23,734 nt of DNA from Xanthobacteraceae bacterium. GTDB taxonomy: Bacteria; Pseudomonadota; Alphaproteobacteria; Rhizobiales; Xanthobacteraceae. Below the pieces are notes generated by a model. The model ran no database searches. It worked only from the letters and a program-made list of their open reading frames with translations, and had not been told where the DNA came from. The stretch lies in assembly GCA_030648135.1 (NCBI GenBank), contig JAUSIF010000258.1, forward strand, positions 1 through 23,734. Reading direction: 5' to 3'. The position numbers and the translations under genes are program-made. Positions 5,802 through 12,822 of this stretch are shown here, one piece after another. Positions within the stretch are counted from its first letter, which is position 1. Each line of letters begins with the position of its first letter.

Positions 5802-8072
5802 TTGAACGCTCCCGCCGTCGCCGCAACGGACGAACAGCCGCGACCCCGCGACGACACGCGCCTGACCGACGCCTTGAAGGGCATCATCGGCCGCCTGGAG
5901 GTCGACGCCAGCAAGCGCGTGGGCTCCCGGAGCGAGGTTGAGCAGCGCTGGCTGGACGATCTCCGCCAGCTCCGCGGCAAATACGACGACAAGACCTTCA
6001 CGGATTTGAAGGACGCGAAGAAATCCACCCTCTTCATCAACAAGACGCTGCCGAAGGTCAACGCCTGCGAGGCGCGCCTTTCTGACATGCTCTTCCCGAC
6101 CGACGACAAGAATTGGGGGATTCAGCCGACGCCGGTCCCGGAGCTCACCCAAGCCGCGCGGGATGCCGCCGGCCGCGCCGAGAAGCTGGTCGCCGACGCC
6201 AACGAGGCGATGAGCGCCAAGAACCCGGAGCAGGCCAAGGCCATCGCCACCGAGGCGCAGGGCTTCGCGGAGATGGCGCAGAAGCTCCGCGGGCAGATGG
6301 ACGAGGCGAAGAAGCGCTCCGACGCGATGCAGTCCGAGATCGAGGACCAGCTCGTCGAGTGCAACTACGCCTCCGAATGCCGCGACGTCATCCAGGACGC
6401 GTGCAAGGTCGGCACCGGGATTATGAAGGGGCCGATCGGCTCCAATGACCGGGTTCGTAGGGCGTGGAAGCCGACGCAGCAGCAAGACGGCTCGACCCTC
6501 CACCAGCTTGAGATGGCGAGCGACCCCCGGCCCGCGAATCAGCGCGTCGATTACTGGGCGTTCTTCCCGGAGAGCGACTGCCGGTCGATGCGCGATTGTG
6601 GAAGCACCTTCGAGCGCCACATGTGGTCGGAGAAGGAGCTTCGCGCCCTCGGGCGTCAGCCGGGCTTCGACAAGGACGCCATCCGCCGGCTGCTCCGTGG
6701 CGGTCCTACGGGAGCGCTGCCGACCTACCTGCAGCAAATCCGGGCTATCACCGGAGAGAACTTCACCGGCAGCGACAAGCGCTTCGTGGGCTGGGAATAC
6801 CGGGGCCCGTTGACGGCTCAGGAAATGCGCGACCTCTGCGATTGCATGGGTGAGGCCGACCAGGCCCGGAAGTACGAGGAGGTCGATCCGCTCGACGAGA
6901 TCGACGCCGTCATTTGGTTCTGCAACGGCGAGCTGCTGAAGTGGGGCATCGGCCACCTCGACAGCGCCGAGTCGATCTACTCCGTCTACAACCTGGAGAA
7001 GGACGACAGCTCCCCCTGGGGCTTCGGCATCCCGTACATGATGCGCGACAGCCAGCGCGCGATGTCCGGCGCCTGGCGCATGATGATGGACAATGCCGGA
7101 CTGTCGTGCCGGCCGCAGATCGAGATCGATCGTTCCGTCATCGACCCCGCCGACAATCAGTACGAGCTGGTCTCCGGCAAGATTTGGCTGCGCAAGGCCG
7201 AGGCTCCGATCGGGAAGGTGGGTATCACCACCCACAACATCGAGAGCCACCAGGGCGAGCTGGAGGGCATCATCGCGCTCTGCAATCAATTCATCGACGA
7301 CGAGACCAGCATTACCGTGCTGGCCCAGGGCGAGCAGGGCTCCCACACGACGCAGACCGCGCAGGGAATGGCGCTGCTCATGAACGCCGTCAACGTGGTT
7401 TTTCGGCGCTTCGTGAAGAACTTCGACGACGACCTCACGACCCCGGTCATCCGCCGCCTTTACGACTGGAATATGCAGTTTTCCAAGAAGGAGCACATCA
7501 AGGGCGACTTCAAGGTCGATGCGCGCGGCACGTCCGTCCTGCTCGTCCAGCAAATCCAGAGCCAGAACCTCATGGTCTTGGCGAACCTCACCTCGCACCC
7601 CGTTCTCGGGATCCTGCTTGAGGCCGCTCCCATCCTGCGCAAGCTGGCGCAGTCGATGATGATCAAGGCCGACGAGGTGGTGAAGACCGACGAGAAGATC
7701 AAGCAGATGGTCGACCAGATGGCGCAGCAGCAGGAGCCGGAAGACCCGCGCTTCACCACCATGCTCAAGATTCAGAACAGCAAGGACAACACCGCGCTGC
7801 AGCTCGGGCAAATGGAGCGCGACACCGCGATGATGAGCCTCGCCGAGCACCGCAACATGAAGATCGAGGATATCCAGGCATCCCTGGCGCGCGAGCGCAT
7901 CCGCGCCGATTCCAGCGAACGCAAGCTTGCAACGGAAGTCGCCGTCGAGGCCCGCATGGGCGCGGCCGGCGGCTCCGGCGGCTTCATCTCCAATCCCAAC
8001 AAGGGCAAGGGCAAGGGCAAGGCCAAGGGCAACGGTAAGGCCGCCAACGGATCGGGCGGCGCCATCCCGTGA
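5802..8072 (+). CDS. Portal protein (P22-like head-tail connector)
   Basis: The product has 756 residues. TTG 5802 is the likely start, after AGGA at 5791. Portal-type features include VEQRWLDDLRQLRGKY and FINKTLPKVNACEARL near the N-terminus, a long Ala/Glu/Lys helix around residues 115-185, YWAFFPESDCRSMRDC, and WGFGIPYMMRDSQRAM with AWRMMMDNAG (residues about 406-433). A helical C-terminal part follows. Portals form the dodecameric ring at one capsid vertex that DNA passes through. The last 40 residues are an unusual Gly/Lys/Asn-rich basic tail encoded by an AAGGGC microrepeat (about 8000-8040). The position between terminase and scaffold genes fits. Confidence 0.85.
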   Translation: MNAPAVAATDEQPRPRDDTRLTDALKGIIGRLEVDASKRVGSRSEVEQRWLDDLRQLRGKYDDKTFTDLKDAKKSTLFINKTLPKVNACEARLSDMLFPTDDKNWGIQPTPVPELTQAARDAAGRAEKLVADANEAMSAKNPEQAKAIATEAQGFAEMAQKLRGQMDEAKKRSDAMQSEIEDQLVECNYASECRDVIQDACKVGTGIMKGPIGSNDRVRRAWKPTQQQDGSTLHQLEMASDPRPANQRVDYWAFFPESDCRSMRDCGSTFERHMWSEKELRALGRQPGFDKDAIRRLLRGGPTGALPTYLQQIRAITGENFTGSDKRFVGWEYRGPLTAQEMRDLCDCMGEADQARKYEEVDPLDEIDAVIWFCNGELLKWGIGHLDSAESIYSVYNLEKDDSSPWGFGIPYMMRDSQRAMSGAWRMMMDNAGLSCRPQIEIDRSVIDPADNQYELVSGKIWLRKAEAPIGKVGITTHNIESHQGELEGIIALCNQFIDDETSITVLAQGEQGSHTTQTAQGMALLMNAVNVVFRRFVKNFDDDLTTPVIRRLYDWNMQFSKKEHIKGDFKVDARGTSVLLVQQIQSQNLMVLANLTSHPVLGILLEAAPILRKLAQSMMIKADEVVKTDEKIKQMVDQMAQQQEPEDPRFTTMLKIQNSKDNTALQLGQMERDTAMMSLAEHRNMKIEDIQASLARERIRADSSERKLATEVAVEARMGAAGGSGGFISNPNKGKGKGKAKGNGKAANGSGGAIP

Positions 8073-8278
8073 TCGATACCCATTCCGCGACCTGGCAGAC
8101 GGTCAAGGCCTGGGCGGAACAGCAGTTGAAAGCCGACACGGCCGATATCGAGGCCGAGGGCACGTCCTCCCACCGCACCGAATTCCTGCGCGGACGCCTC
8201 CGGGCCTTGCGCGCGCTGCTCAAGCTCACCGACCCGCCGCCGGCGCGCATCCCGGCACCCGCTTCATCCGACACCTGA
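8069..8278 (+). CDS. Small helical protein between portal and scaffold
   Basis: This 69-residue product starts at GTG 8069, overlapping the portal stop (GTGA). Residues 1-50 look like two amphipathic helices (WQTVKAWAEQQLKADTADIE and EFLRGRLRALRALLKL), followed by a Pro-rich end. Small proteins of this kind often sit after portal genes in podovirus clusters, but I cannot name a function. Confidence 0.65.
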   Translation: MIDTHSATWQTVKAWAEQQLKADTADIEAEGTSSHRTEFLRGRLRALRALLKLTDPPPARIPAPASSDT

Positions 8279-8325
8279 ACTGACCGGCCGCCCGCAAGGG
8301 CCACCGGAGAAAGGCGCATCTGACG

Positions 8326-9306
8326 ATGACGACCGACGCCACGAACACGACTCCCGCCCAGCCCGAAGCCCCCAAGGCCGAGGCGCCCGGCGAAGAGCGT
8401 GCGCGTCTCTGGGACGAAATGGCGCAGAAGGACAACGCGGCAGCCTCCGCCAAGGCGGAACCGGCCCCCGCGACGCCCGATGTCCAGCTCCCCGGAGACA
8501 AAGCCGCTGGCGTCGAAGAGAAAGCCCCGGTCAAGACCGAGGCCGAGAAGCCGGCCGCAATCGCCCCCGATATCTGGGCGGCCGCGACGCCGGAGCAGAG
8601 GGCTGCGCTCGATCGTATGAACGACACGATCAAGGCGACGAACGCGCGCAACTCGCACCTGCAGAAACAGATCAACGCATCACGCAAGCCCGCCGCCACA
8701 TCGGCCACGGGCAAGGACGCATCGACCGCAGCCCCCGCCACTGGCGCAGGCCCGGCGAGCGAGAGATTCAAAAAGGCGAAGAGCGAATACCCCGAGGTTA
8801 TGGAGCCGGTCGACGATCGCTTCTCCGTTCTCGAGGAAAACAACCGTCGCCTTACGGAAACAGTTCAGAGCTTTACGGCCGCCCAGTTTCGGCAGCATGC
8901 CGCGGAGCAAAAGGTGCTCGTGGTCGGTGTGCATCCTGATTACGACCGGGTCGCCCAAAGCCCCGAATTTCACGCCTGGTACGAGCAGGCCTTGCCTTAT
9001 CAGCGGGTCGGCGTCGAACGCAACGCCAGGGAAATCGTCGATGGCCGCGAGGTCATCGCGCTTGTGAAGGATTTCAAGGCCGACACCGGCTTTGGATCGA
9101 CATCAGCCGCACCTGCCGACACCGGCAAGGGCGATTCCGCAACCGCAGCCCCCGATACGCGCCAGCGCCAGCTTACCTCTGCAGCCTCGCCCCGCACCAA
9201 AGGCCCTCAAGCGGCCCGCGGCGGGCTTCCCGCGGCTGATGACAGAGAGGGGAGCTGGAACCATTTCGCGGCAAAGGATCGGGAGGCCGCCCAACGTCAA
9301 GGATGA
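8326..9306 (+). CDS. Scaffold-like capsid assembly protein
   Basis: The product has 326 residues, is very acidic and Ala/Pro/Lys-rich, and looks largely disordered at both ends. A central helical or coiled-coil section runs RMNDTIKATNARNSHLQKQI (about residues 94-113) and LEENNRRLTETVQSFTA. It lies directly before the major capsid gene, where podoviruses encode their scaffolding protein. Composition and position support that call, but no specific catalytic or family motif is seen. GGAGAAAGG precedes the start. The gene ends eight bases before the capsid ATG. Confidence 0.7.
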   Translation: MTTDATNTTPAQPEAPKAEAPGEERARLWDEMAQKDNAAASAKAEPAPATPDVQLPGDKAAGVEEKAPVKTEAEKPAAIAPDIWAAATPEQRAALDRMNDTIKATNARNSHLQKQINASRKPAATSATGKDASTAAPATGAGPASERFKKAKSEYPEVMEPVDDRFSVLEENNRRLTETVQSFTAAQFRQHAAEQKVLVVGVHPDYDRVAQSPEFHAWYEQALPYQRVGVERNAREIVDGREVIALVKDFKADTGFGSTSAAPADTGKGDSATAAPDTRQRQLTSAASPRTKGPQAARGGLPAADDREGSWNHFAAKDREAAQRQG

Positions 9307-9314
9307 CCTGACCG

Positions 9315-9463
9315 ATGACCACGACCCTGTCCACGGACGGTGGCATTTCCCAGCGCACGACCGTCTACGCCGAGCGCCAGATGCTCAAGCACGCCATGCC
9401 CGTCATGGTGCTGGAGCGCTTCGGGCTCGCCCGCCCGATGCCGAAGAACAAGTCCACGACGAT
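9315..9463 (+). CDS. Major capsid protein, exon 1 (N4-gp56 family)
   Basis: Exon 1 encodes residues 1-49 plus two bases of codon 50. AAGGA (9299-9303) is the RBS. The protein begins MTTTLSTDGGISQRTTVYAE and reads RFGLARPMPKNKSTT before the break. N4-gp56-type capsid proteins continue here with a conserved TIKFRR-like sequence, but the genomic frame hits TGA (9468) after TTIN. Joining 9463 to 10606 gives codons ATA-AAA-TTC and restores TIKFRR. The total spliced length is 1011 nt, or 336 residues, normal for the family. Without splicing only a 51-residue peptide is made. Confidence 0.85.
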
Positions 9464-10605
9464 AAACTGATTTGTCGTCACAGGGAGCGATCCCTGTTAA
9501 ATAAACTGTGGTAATTACTTGGAAAGGCTAAAATAAGTCTGATGCAGATCGGTCCAGAAAGATTGGCCTACCTCGCCGGCATGTTGGATGCCGAGGGGTG
9601 CGTCGGTATCGCAAAGGACCGCTACAAAAAGACGCCGCACCACAAACTTCAGGTCTCGGTATCCAATACCGATCTCAGTTTACTTGAGGGTCTGAAGAGT
9701 GAATTCGGCGGCTTTATCTGCTCCGTCAAGCGCTACAAGAAGCATCACCGTCTTGGTTACCAATGGTACATCACCAGCGGACCGGCGGGCGGTCTTCTCG
9801 CAGCGGTCAAGCCCTACACCGTGGCGAAGGTCGATCAGATCGATGTCGCCATAGACTTCGTGGAGGGGAAGATACGGCTGCCCAATCTTTCAGCCGCCAA
9901 CCATCCCGAGATGCTACGCCGAGAGGCCTTGTATCAAGCGATGATGGCTCTGAATAGAAAGGGCGGCGATGACGGGAAAAGATTTGTCAAGCCAACCAGA
10001 GGCAAGCTAACCCATCAGCCACTACTGGGCGCTTACCTAGCCGGCGTTGTTGACGGAGATGGATGCATCTTCATCAGGCGCGGCCAGGTAACACGCAAAA
10101 ATGGTCAGGTGTTTGTAAACCACACGATTAACGTTACGGTCGTGAACACCTCCGCGAAGATCATTCAGTGGCTGCTCGACAATGTAGGCGGCTCCGCATC
10201 CTCCGCAGCGTTCGCCCGGCCAGAATGGAAAAGCCGGCATGCTTGGAGTATTTACGGGGCCGCCGCAGTACAGATGTTGGGACTGATTAGGCCGTTCCTT
10301 CGCATGAAGGAGCAGCAGAGTTCGCTAGGTTTAGAACTCTTCGGTCGCAGGACGAAGCTGACACGAGGCTCACCAAAGCATCTCGTTGCAGCCGAGACCG
10401 CCCGACGCGAAGAACTCTACGCCAAAATGCGAGCGCTCAATCAGCGTGGCAGCGCAGCCGCAACGACTAAGTCCACAGCTCTCGCGGCCTAGCGAGATGA
10501 TGCGATAGTCTGAGCTCACGGGAAACCGTGAGAGGGGAATCCGAAGAGGTTCCCCCGCCATCGCAAGATGGTCAGTAGGGCCAAGGCCCGAAAGTAACAG
10601 ACCTG
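9464..10605 (+). ncRNA. Group I self-splicing intron in the major capsid gene
   Basis: The pairings can be read directly. P1: exon GACGAT (9458-9463) with GTCGTC (9474-9479), ending in the expected U.G. P2: CAGGGA-GCGA-TCCCTG (9481-9496). P3: CTGTGG (9506-9511) with CCACAG (10473-10478). P7: GACTA (10465-10469) with TAGTC (10506-10510). P8: TCTCGC (10480-10485) with GCGAGA (10492-10497). P9-type stems: CTCACGG-GAAA-CCGTGAG (10515-10532), GGGGAA/TTCCCC (10534-10555) and CCATC-GCAA-GATGG (10558-10571). The intron ends in G (10605). ATTT (9470-9473) could pair with exon AAAT as P10. P4 is tentatively ACTT/AAGT (9517-9520/9535-9538); P5 and P6 are unclear. The splice point is ambiguous by up to 3 nt on sequence alone. 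Confidence 0.9.
9542..10492 (+). CDS. LAGLIDADG homing endonuclease (intron-encoded)
   Basis: This 316-residue protein has two LAGLIDADG motifs, LAGMLDAEG (residues 11-19, acid Glu18) and LAGVVDGDG (residues 166-174, acid Asp173), so it is a single-chain, two-domain enzyme of ordinary length. Such enzymes cut intronless alleles near the insertion site so that the intron is copied in by repair. The frame lies wholly inside the group I intron. Its last ten codons overlap ribozyme elements P7, P3 and P8, and its TAG stop spans the end of the P8 loop. Start ATG 9542 has a distant GGAAAGG (9521) and no perfect RBS. Its base composition is visibly less GC-rich than neighbouring genes, which fits a mobile origin. 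Both acidic residues are present, so activity is plausible. Confidence 0.93.
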   Translation: MQIGPERLAYLAGMLDAEGCVGIAKDRYKKTPHHKLQVSVSNTDLSLLEGLKSEFGGFICSVKRYKKHHRLGYQWYITSGPAGGLLAAVKPYTVAKVDQIDVAIDFVEGKIRLPNLSAANHPEMLRREALYQAMMALNRKGGDDGKRFVKPTRGKLTHQPLLGAYLAGVVDGDGCIFIRRGQVTRKNGQVFVNHTINVTVVNTSAKIIQWLLDNVGGSASSAAFARPEWKSRHAWSIYGAAAVQMLGLIRPFLRMKEQQSSLGLELFGRRTKLTRGSPKHLVAAETARREELYAKMRALNQRGSAAATTKSTALAA

Positions 10606-11467
10606 AAAATTCCGCCGGCCGGTTCCGTTCACCGCCGCGGATACGCCACTCACCGAAGGCGTCACCCCGTCGGCGACGCAGTTCGCCTATGAGGACGTTT
10701 CGGCGACGCTGAAGCAGTACGGCCAGGTGGTCGAGATCACCGACGTGATCGAGGACACCCACGAAGACCCTGTGCTGAACGACGCGGCCGTGCAATGCGG
10801 CGAGAACATCGGCCGCACCATCGAGAAGCTGACCTGGGGCGTGGTCCGCGCCGGCACCACGGTGTTCTACAACAACGGCACCTCGCGCACCGATGTCAAC
10901 ACGCCGATCACGCTCAACAAGATGCGTTCGGTTGTGAAGACGCTCGACAACCAGAAGGCGATGCTCTTCACCCGCGTGCTCGACGGCTCGCCCGACACGG
11001 CAACCCGTCCGATCGAAGCGGGCTACATCGCGGTCTGCCACACCGACATGAAGCCGGACATCCGCAATCTCAGCGGGTTTACGCCGGTTGCGGAGTATGG
11101 CCGCCGCAATGTCGTCCACGAGCGCGAATTCGGTTCGGTGGAAGAAACCCGCATCGTCACCAGCCCCGACCTCGCCGCCATCATCGACGGCGGCGGGACC
11201 AAGGCCGGCTCCGGCACGACCATGGTTTCCACCTCGGGCACCAGCGCGGACATCTACCCGTTCATGGTCTTCGGCAAGGAGGCCTACGGCTGCATTCCCC
11301 TGCGTGGGATGGAAGCCGTCGAGGCCTCCATCATCCCGGTAGGTCGCAAGGACAAAAGCGACCCGCTCGGACAGCGCGGCTATGTCGGCTGGAAGACCTA
11401 CTTCGTGGCCAAGGTGTTGAACGAAAACTGGATGGGAAGGCTAGAATGTGCGGTCACGTCGATCTAA
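10606..11467 (+). CDS. Major capsid protein, exon 2 (N4-gp56 family)
   Basis: Exon 2 completes codon 50 and encodes residues 51-336. It begins KFRRPVPFTAADTPLTEG and contains the N4-gp56 hallmarks VTPSATQFAYEDVSATLKQY, GQVVEITDVIEDTHEDPVLN and NIGRTIEKLTWGVVRAGTT. It then has YIAVCHTDMKPDIRNL and ends GWKTYFVAKVLNENWMGRL. The protein forms the HK97-fold capsid shell. Starting translation at the internal GTG 10727 would lose the conserved N-terminal part and is not credible. A hairpin terminator follows within 40 nt, so the capsid gene is the last of its unit. Confidence 0.88.
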
Positions 11468-11504
11468 TCGGCGCCGCCTAGCTAGCCATCCAATTCCATT
11501 CGCG

Positions 11505-11536
11505 AGGCCGTCCTTCGGGGCGGCCTTTCGCTTTTC
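11505..11536 (+). terminator. Rho-independent terminator after the capsid gene
   Basis: AGGCCG (11505-11510) pairs with CGGCCT (11521-11526) around a CCTTCGGGG loop, followed by TTCGCTTTT. Upstream GCGA can pair with TCGC beyond the stem. It resembles the hairpin at 4671 in loop and tail, and both follow a TAGCTAG sequence. Confidence 0.75.
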
Positions 11537-11547
11537 AGGAGATCAAG

Positions 11548-12132
11548 ATGAGTGAGATTCGAACCGGCCAAATCATTGGCAACGCGGCCGCGCAGAATGT
11601 GCTGCTCGGCTTCGTACCCGACTACGTCAAGGTCGTGAACCAGACGGATCGCGACAAGTATTGGGAGTGGGCGCGCGGGCGCCAAATGGTTTTCACCTCC
11701 GGCGGCACGACCGAGATCACCGCCGGCATGACCATCCGGGGTGCGACCACCACGGCCGCCACGGCGCTTATCCGCCGCGTGATGCTGACCTCCGGCTCCT
11801 GGGCCGGCGGTGACGCGGCGGGGACATTCTTCTTCGACAAGGAAGATGTGTCCGGCACGTTCGTATCGGAAAACGTCGATGTCGTCGGCGGCAACACCAA
11901 CATGGCGGCCGTCGTCGTCGATGTCGAATACACCTGGAGCACCGATACCGAAGTCGCAGGCGAGACCACCGACGCGATGATCACGGCTTATGTCGGGACC
12001 TCTGGCGCGAACCAGAAGGGCTTCACGATCGGCTCGACGATCAGCGAGCAGGACAAGACGCTCTGGTACATGGCCATCCGTGGCGGCTACGGCGACGGCT
12101 TCCGCGCCGACGCCGGCAACGCGCTCTCGTAA
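11548..12132 (+). CDS. Virion-type protein, tandem paralog B1
   Basis: AGGAGATCAAG precedes the start. The 194-residue product starts MSEIRTGQIIGNAAAQNVLL and continues GFVPDYVKVVNQTD, an N-terminal pattern common in phage structural proteins encoded after capsid genes. Residues about 60-113 hold a module (TIRGATTTAAT, LTSGSWAGGDAAGT, SGTFVSENVDV) that recurs in paralog B2 and three times in the nozzle-like protein at 17354. Mostly beta structure is expected. The precise role (decoration, fibre or connector) is unknown. Confidence 0.7.
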   Translation: MSEIRTGQIIGNAAAQNVLLGFVPDYVKVVNQTDRDKYWEWARGRQMVFTSGGTTEITAGMTIRGATTTAATALIRRVMLTSGSWAGGDAAGTFFFDKEDVSGTFVSENVDVVGGNTNMAAVVVDVEYTWSTDTEVAGETTDAMITAYVGTSGANQKGFTIGSTISEQDKTLWYMAIRGGYGDGFRADAGNALS

Positions 12133-12143
12133 GGAGCGCTCCA

Positions 12144-12737
12144 ATGAGCGCAGAAATCCGAACGGGATTCATGGTCGGGAACGCGGCGGCGCAGAACGTG
12201 CTGCTCGGCTTTGTTCCCGATTACGTCATGGTCGTGGACCAGACCGACCGCGCCAAAATCACGGAATGGGCGCGCGGGCAGCACATGGTCTTCACCTCCG
12301 GCGGCACGAAGGTAATCGCCGCCGGTGACACGATCAAAGGCGCCACGTCCGGCGCCACAACGAAGGTCGGGCTGGTCATGCTCACCTCCGGCTCGTGGGC
12401 TGGTGGGGACGCGGCGGGGACGATCTTCTTCGACAAGGCCGACAAGGTCGGAACCTTCGAGACCGAGAATATCTACGTCTCCAGCGATTCCACGGCCGGC
12501 ACCAACGACGCAACCATCGTTGTCGATGTCGAATATTGCTGGAGCACAGATACCGAGGTCGCGGGTGAGACCACCGACGCGATGATTACGGCCTATGTCG
12601 GCACGACCGGCGGGAACCCGAAGGGGTTCACCATCGGGTCGACGATCAGCACGTCCGACAAGACGCTGTTCTACATGGCGATCCGCGGCGGTCAAGGCGA
12701 CGGCTTCAATGCCGACGCCGGCAACGCGCTGTCGTAA
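12144..12737 (+). CDS. Virion-type protein, tandem paralog B2
   Basis: The 197-residue product starts 11 nt after B1, behind AAGGAGCG. It is collinear with B1 throughout: GNAAAQNVLLGFVPDYV is identical, the central GATSGAT module is shared, and the C-terminal ADAGNALS is identical. Insertions and substitutions lie mainly at residues 45-60 and 105-120. This is the second tandem duplication of a virion-type gene in the window. Its function is unknown. Confidence 0.7.
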   Translation: MSAEIRTGFMVGNAAAQNVLLGFVPDYVMVVDQTDRAKITEWARGQHMVFTSGGTKVIAAGDTIKGATSGATTKVGLVMLTSGSWAGGDAAGTIFFDKADKVGTFETENIYVSSDSTAGTNDATIVVDVEYCWSTDTEVAGETTDAMITAYVGTTGGNPKGFTIGSTISTSDKTLFYMAIRGGQGDGFNADAGNALS

Positions 12738-12765
12738 CCCGAAAACACTGCTGGATCGAGTTTAG

Positions 12766-12794
12766 GCCGGGGTGGGGATGGTCCCTGTCCCGGC
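12766..12794 (+). promoter_or_regulatory. Strong 13-bp hairpin before the fibre gene
   Basis: The 13 bases 12766-12778 pair completely with 12782-12794, including three G.U pairs, around a 3-nt TGG loop. No T tract follows, so it is not a classic intrinsic terminator. It stands 28 nt before the fibre start and downstream of paralog B2, so it could act as an mRNA-processing site, a 3'-end stabiliser or an attenuator. That role is inference. Confidence 0.6.
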
Positions 12795-12822
12795 ACACCT
12801 CGACGCATGAGGATTCAAGACA

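Noticed and set aside
5610..7850. Long open frame on the - strand antisense to the portal (746 codons)
   Set aside because: It mirrors a well-supported portal gene in a GC-rich genome, where antisense frames stay open by codon bias. Its product is Leu/Val/Arg/Gly-rich with no motif, and all other genes are on the + strand.
10727..11467. Capsid protein starting at the internal GTG 10727
   Set aside because: It would drop the conserved start of exon 2 (KFRRPVPF, PLTEGVTP) and exon 1. Splicing gives a normal full-length protein.
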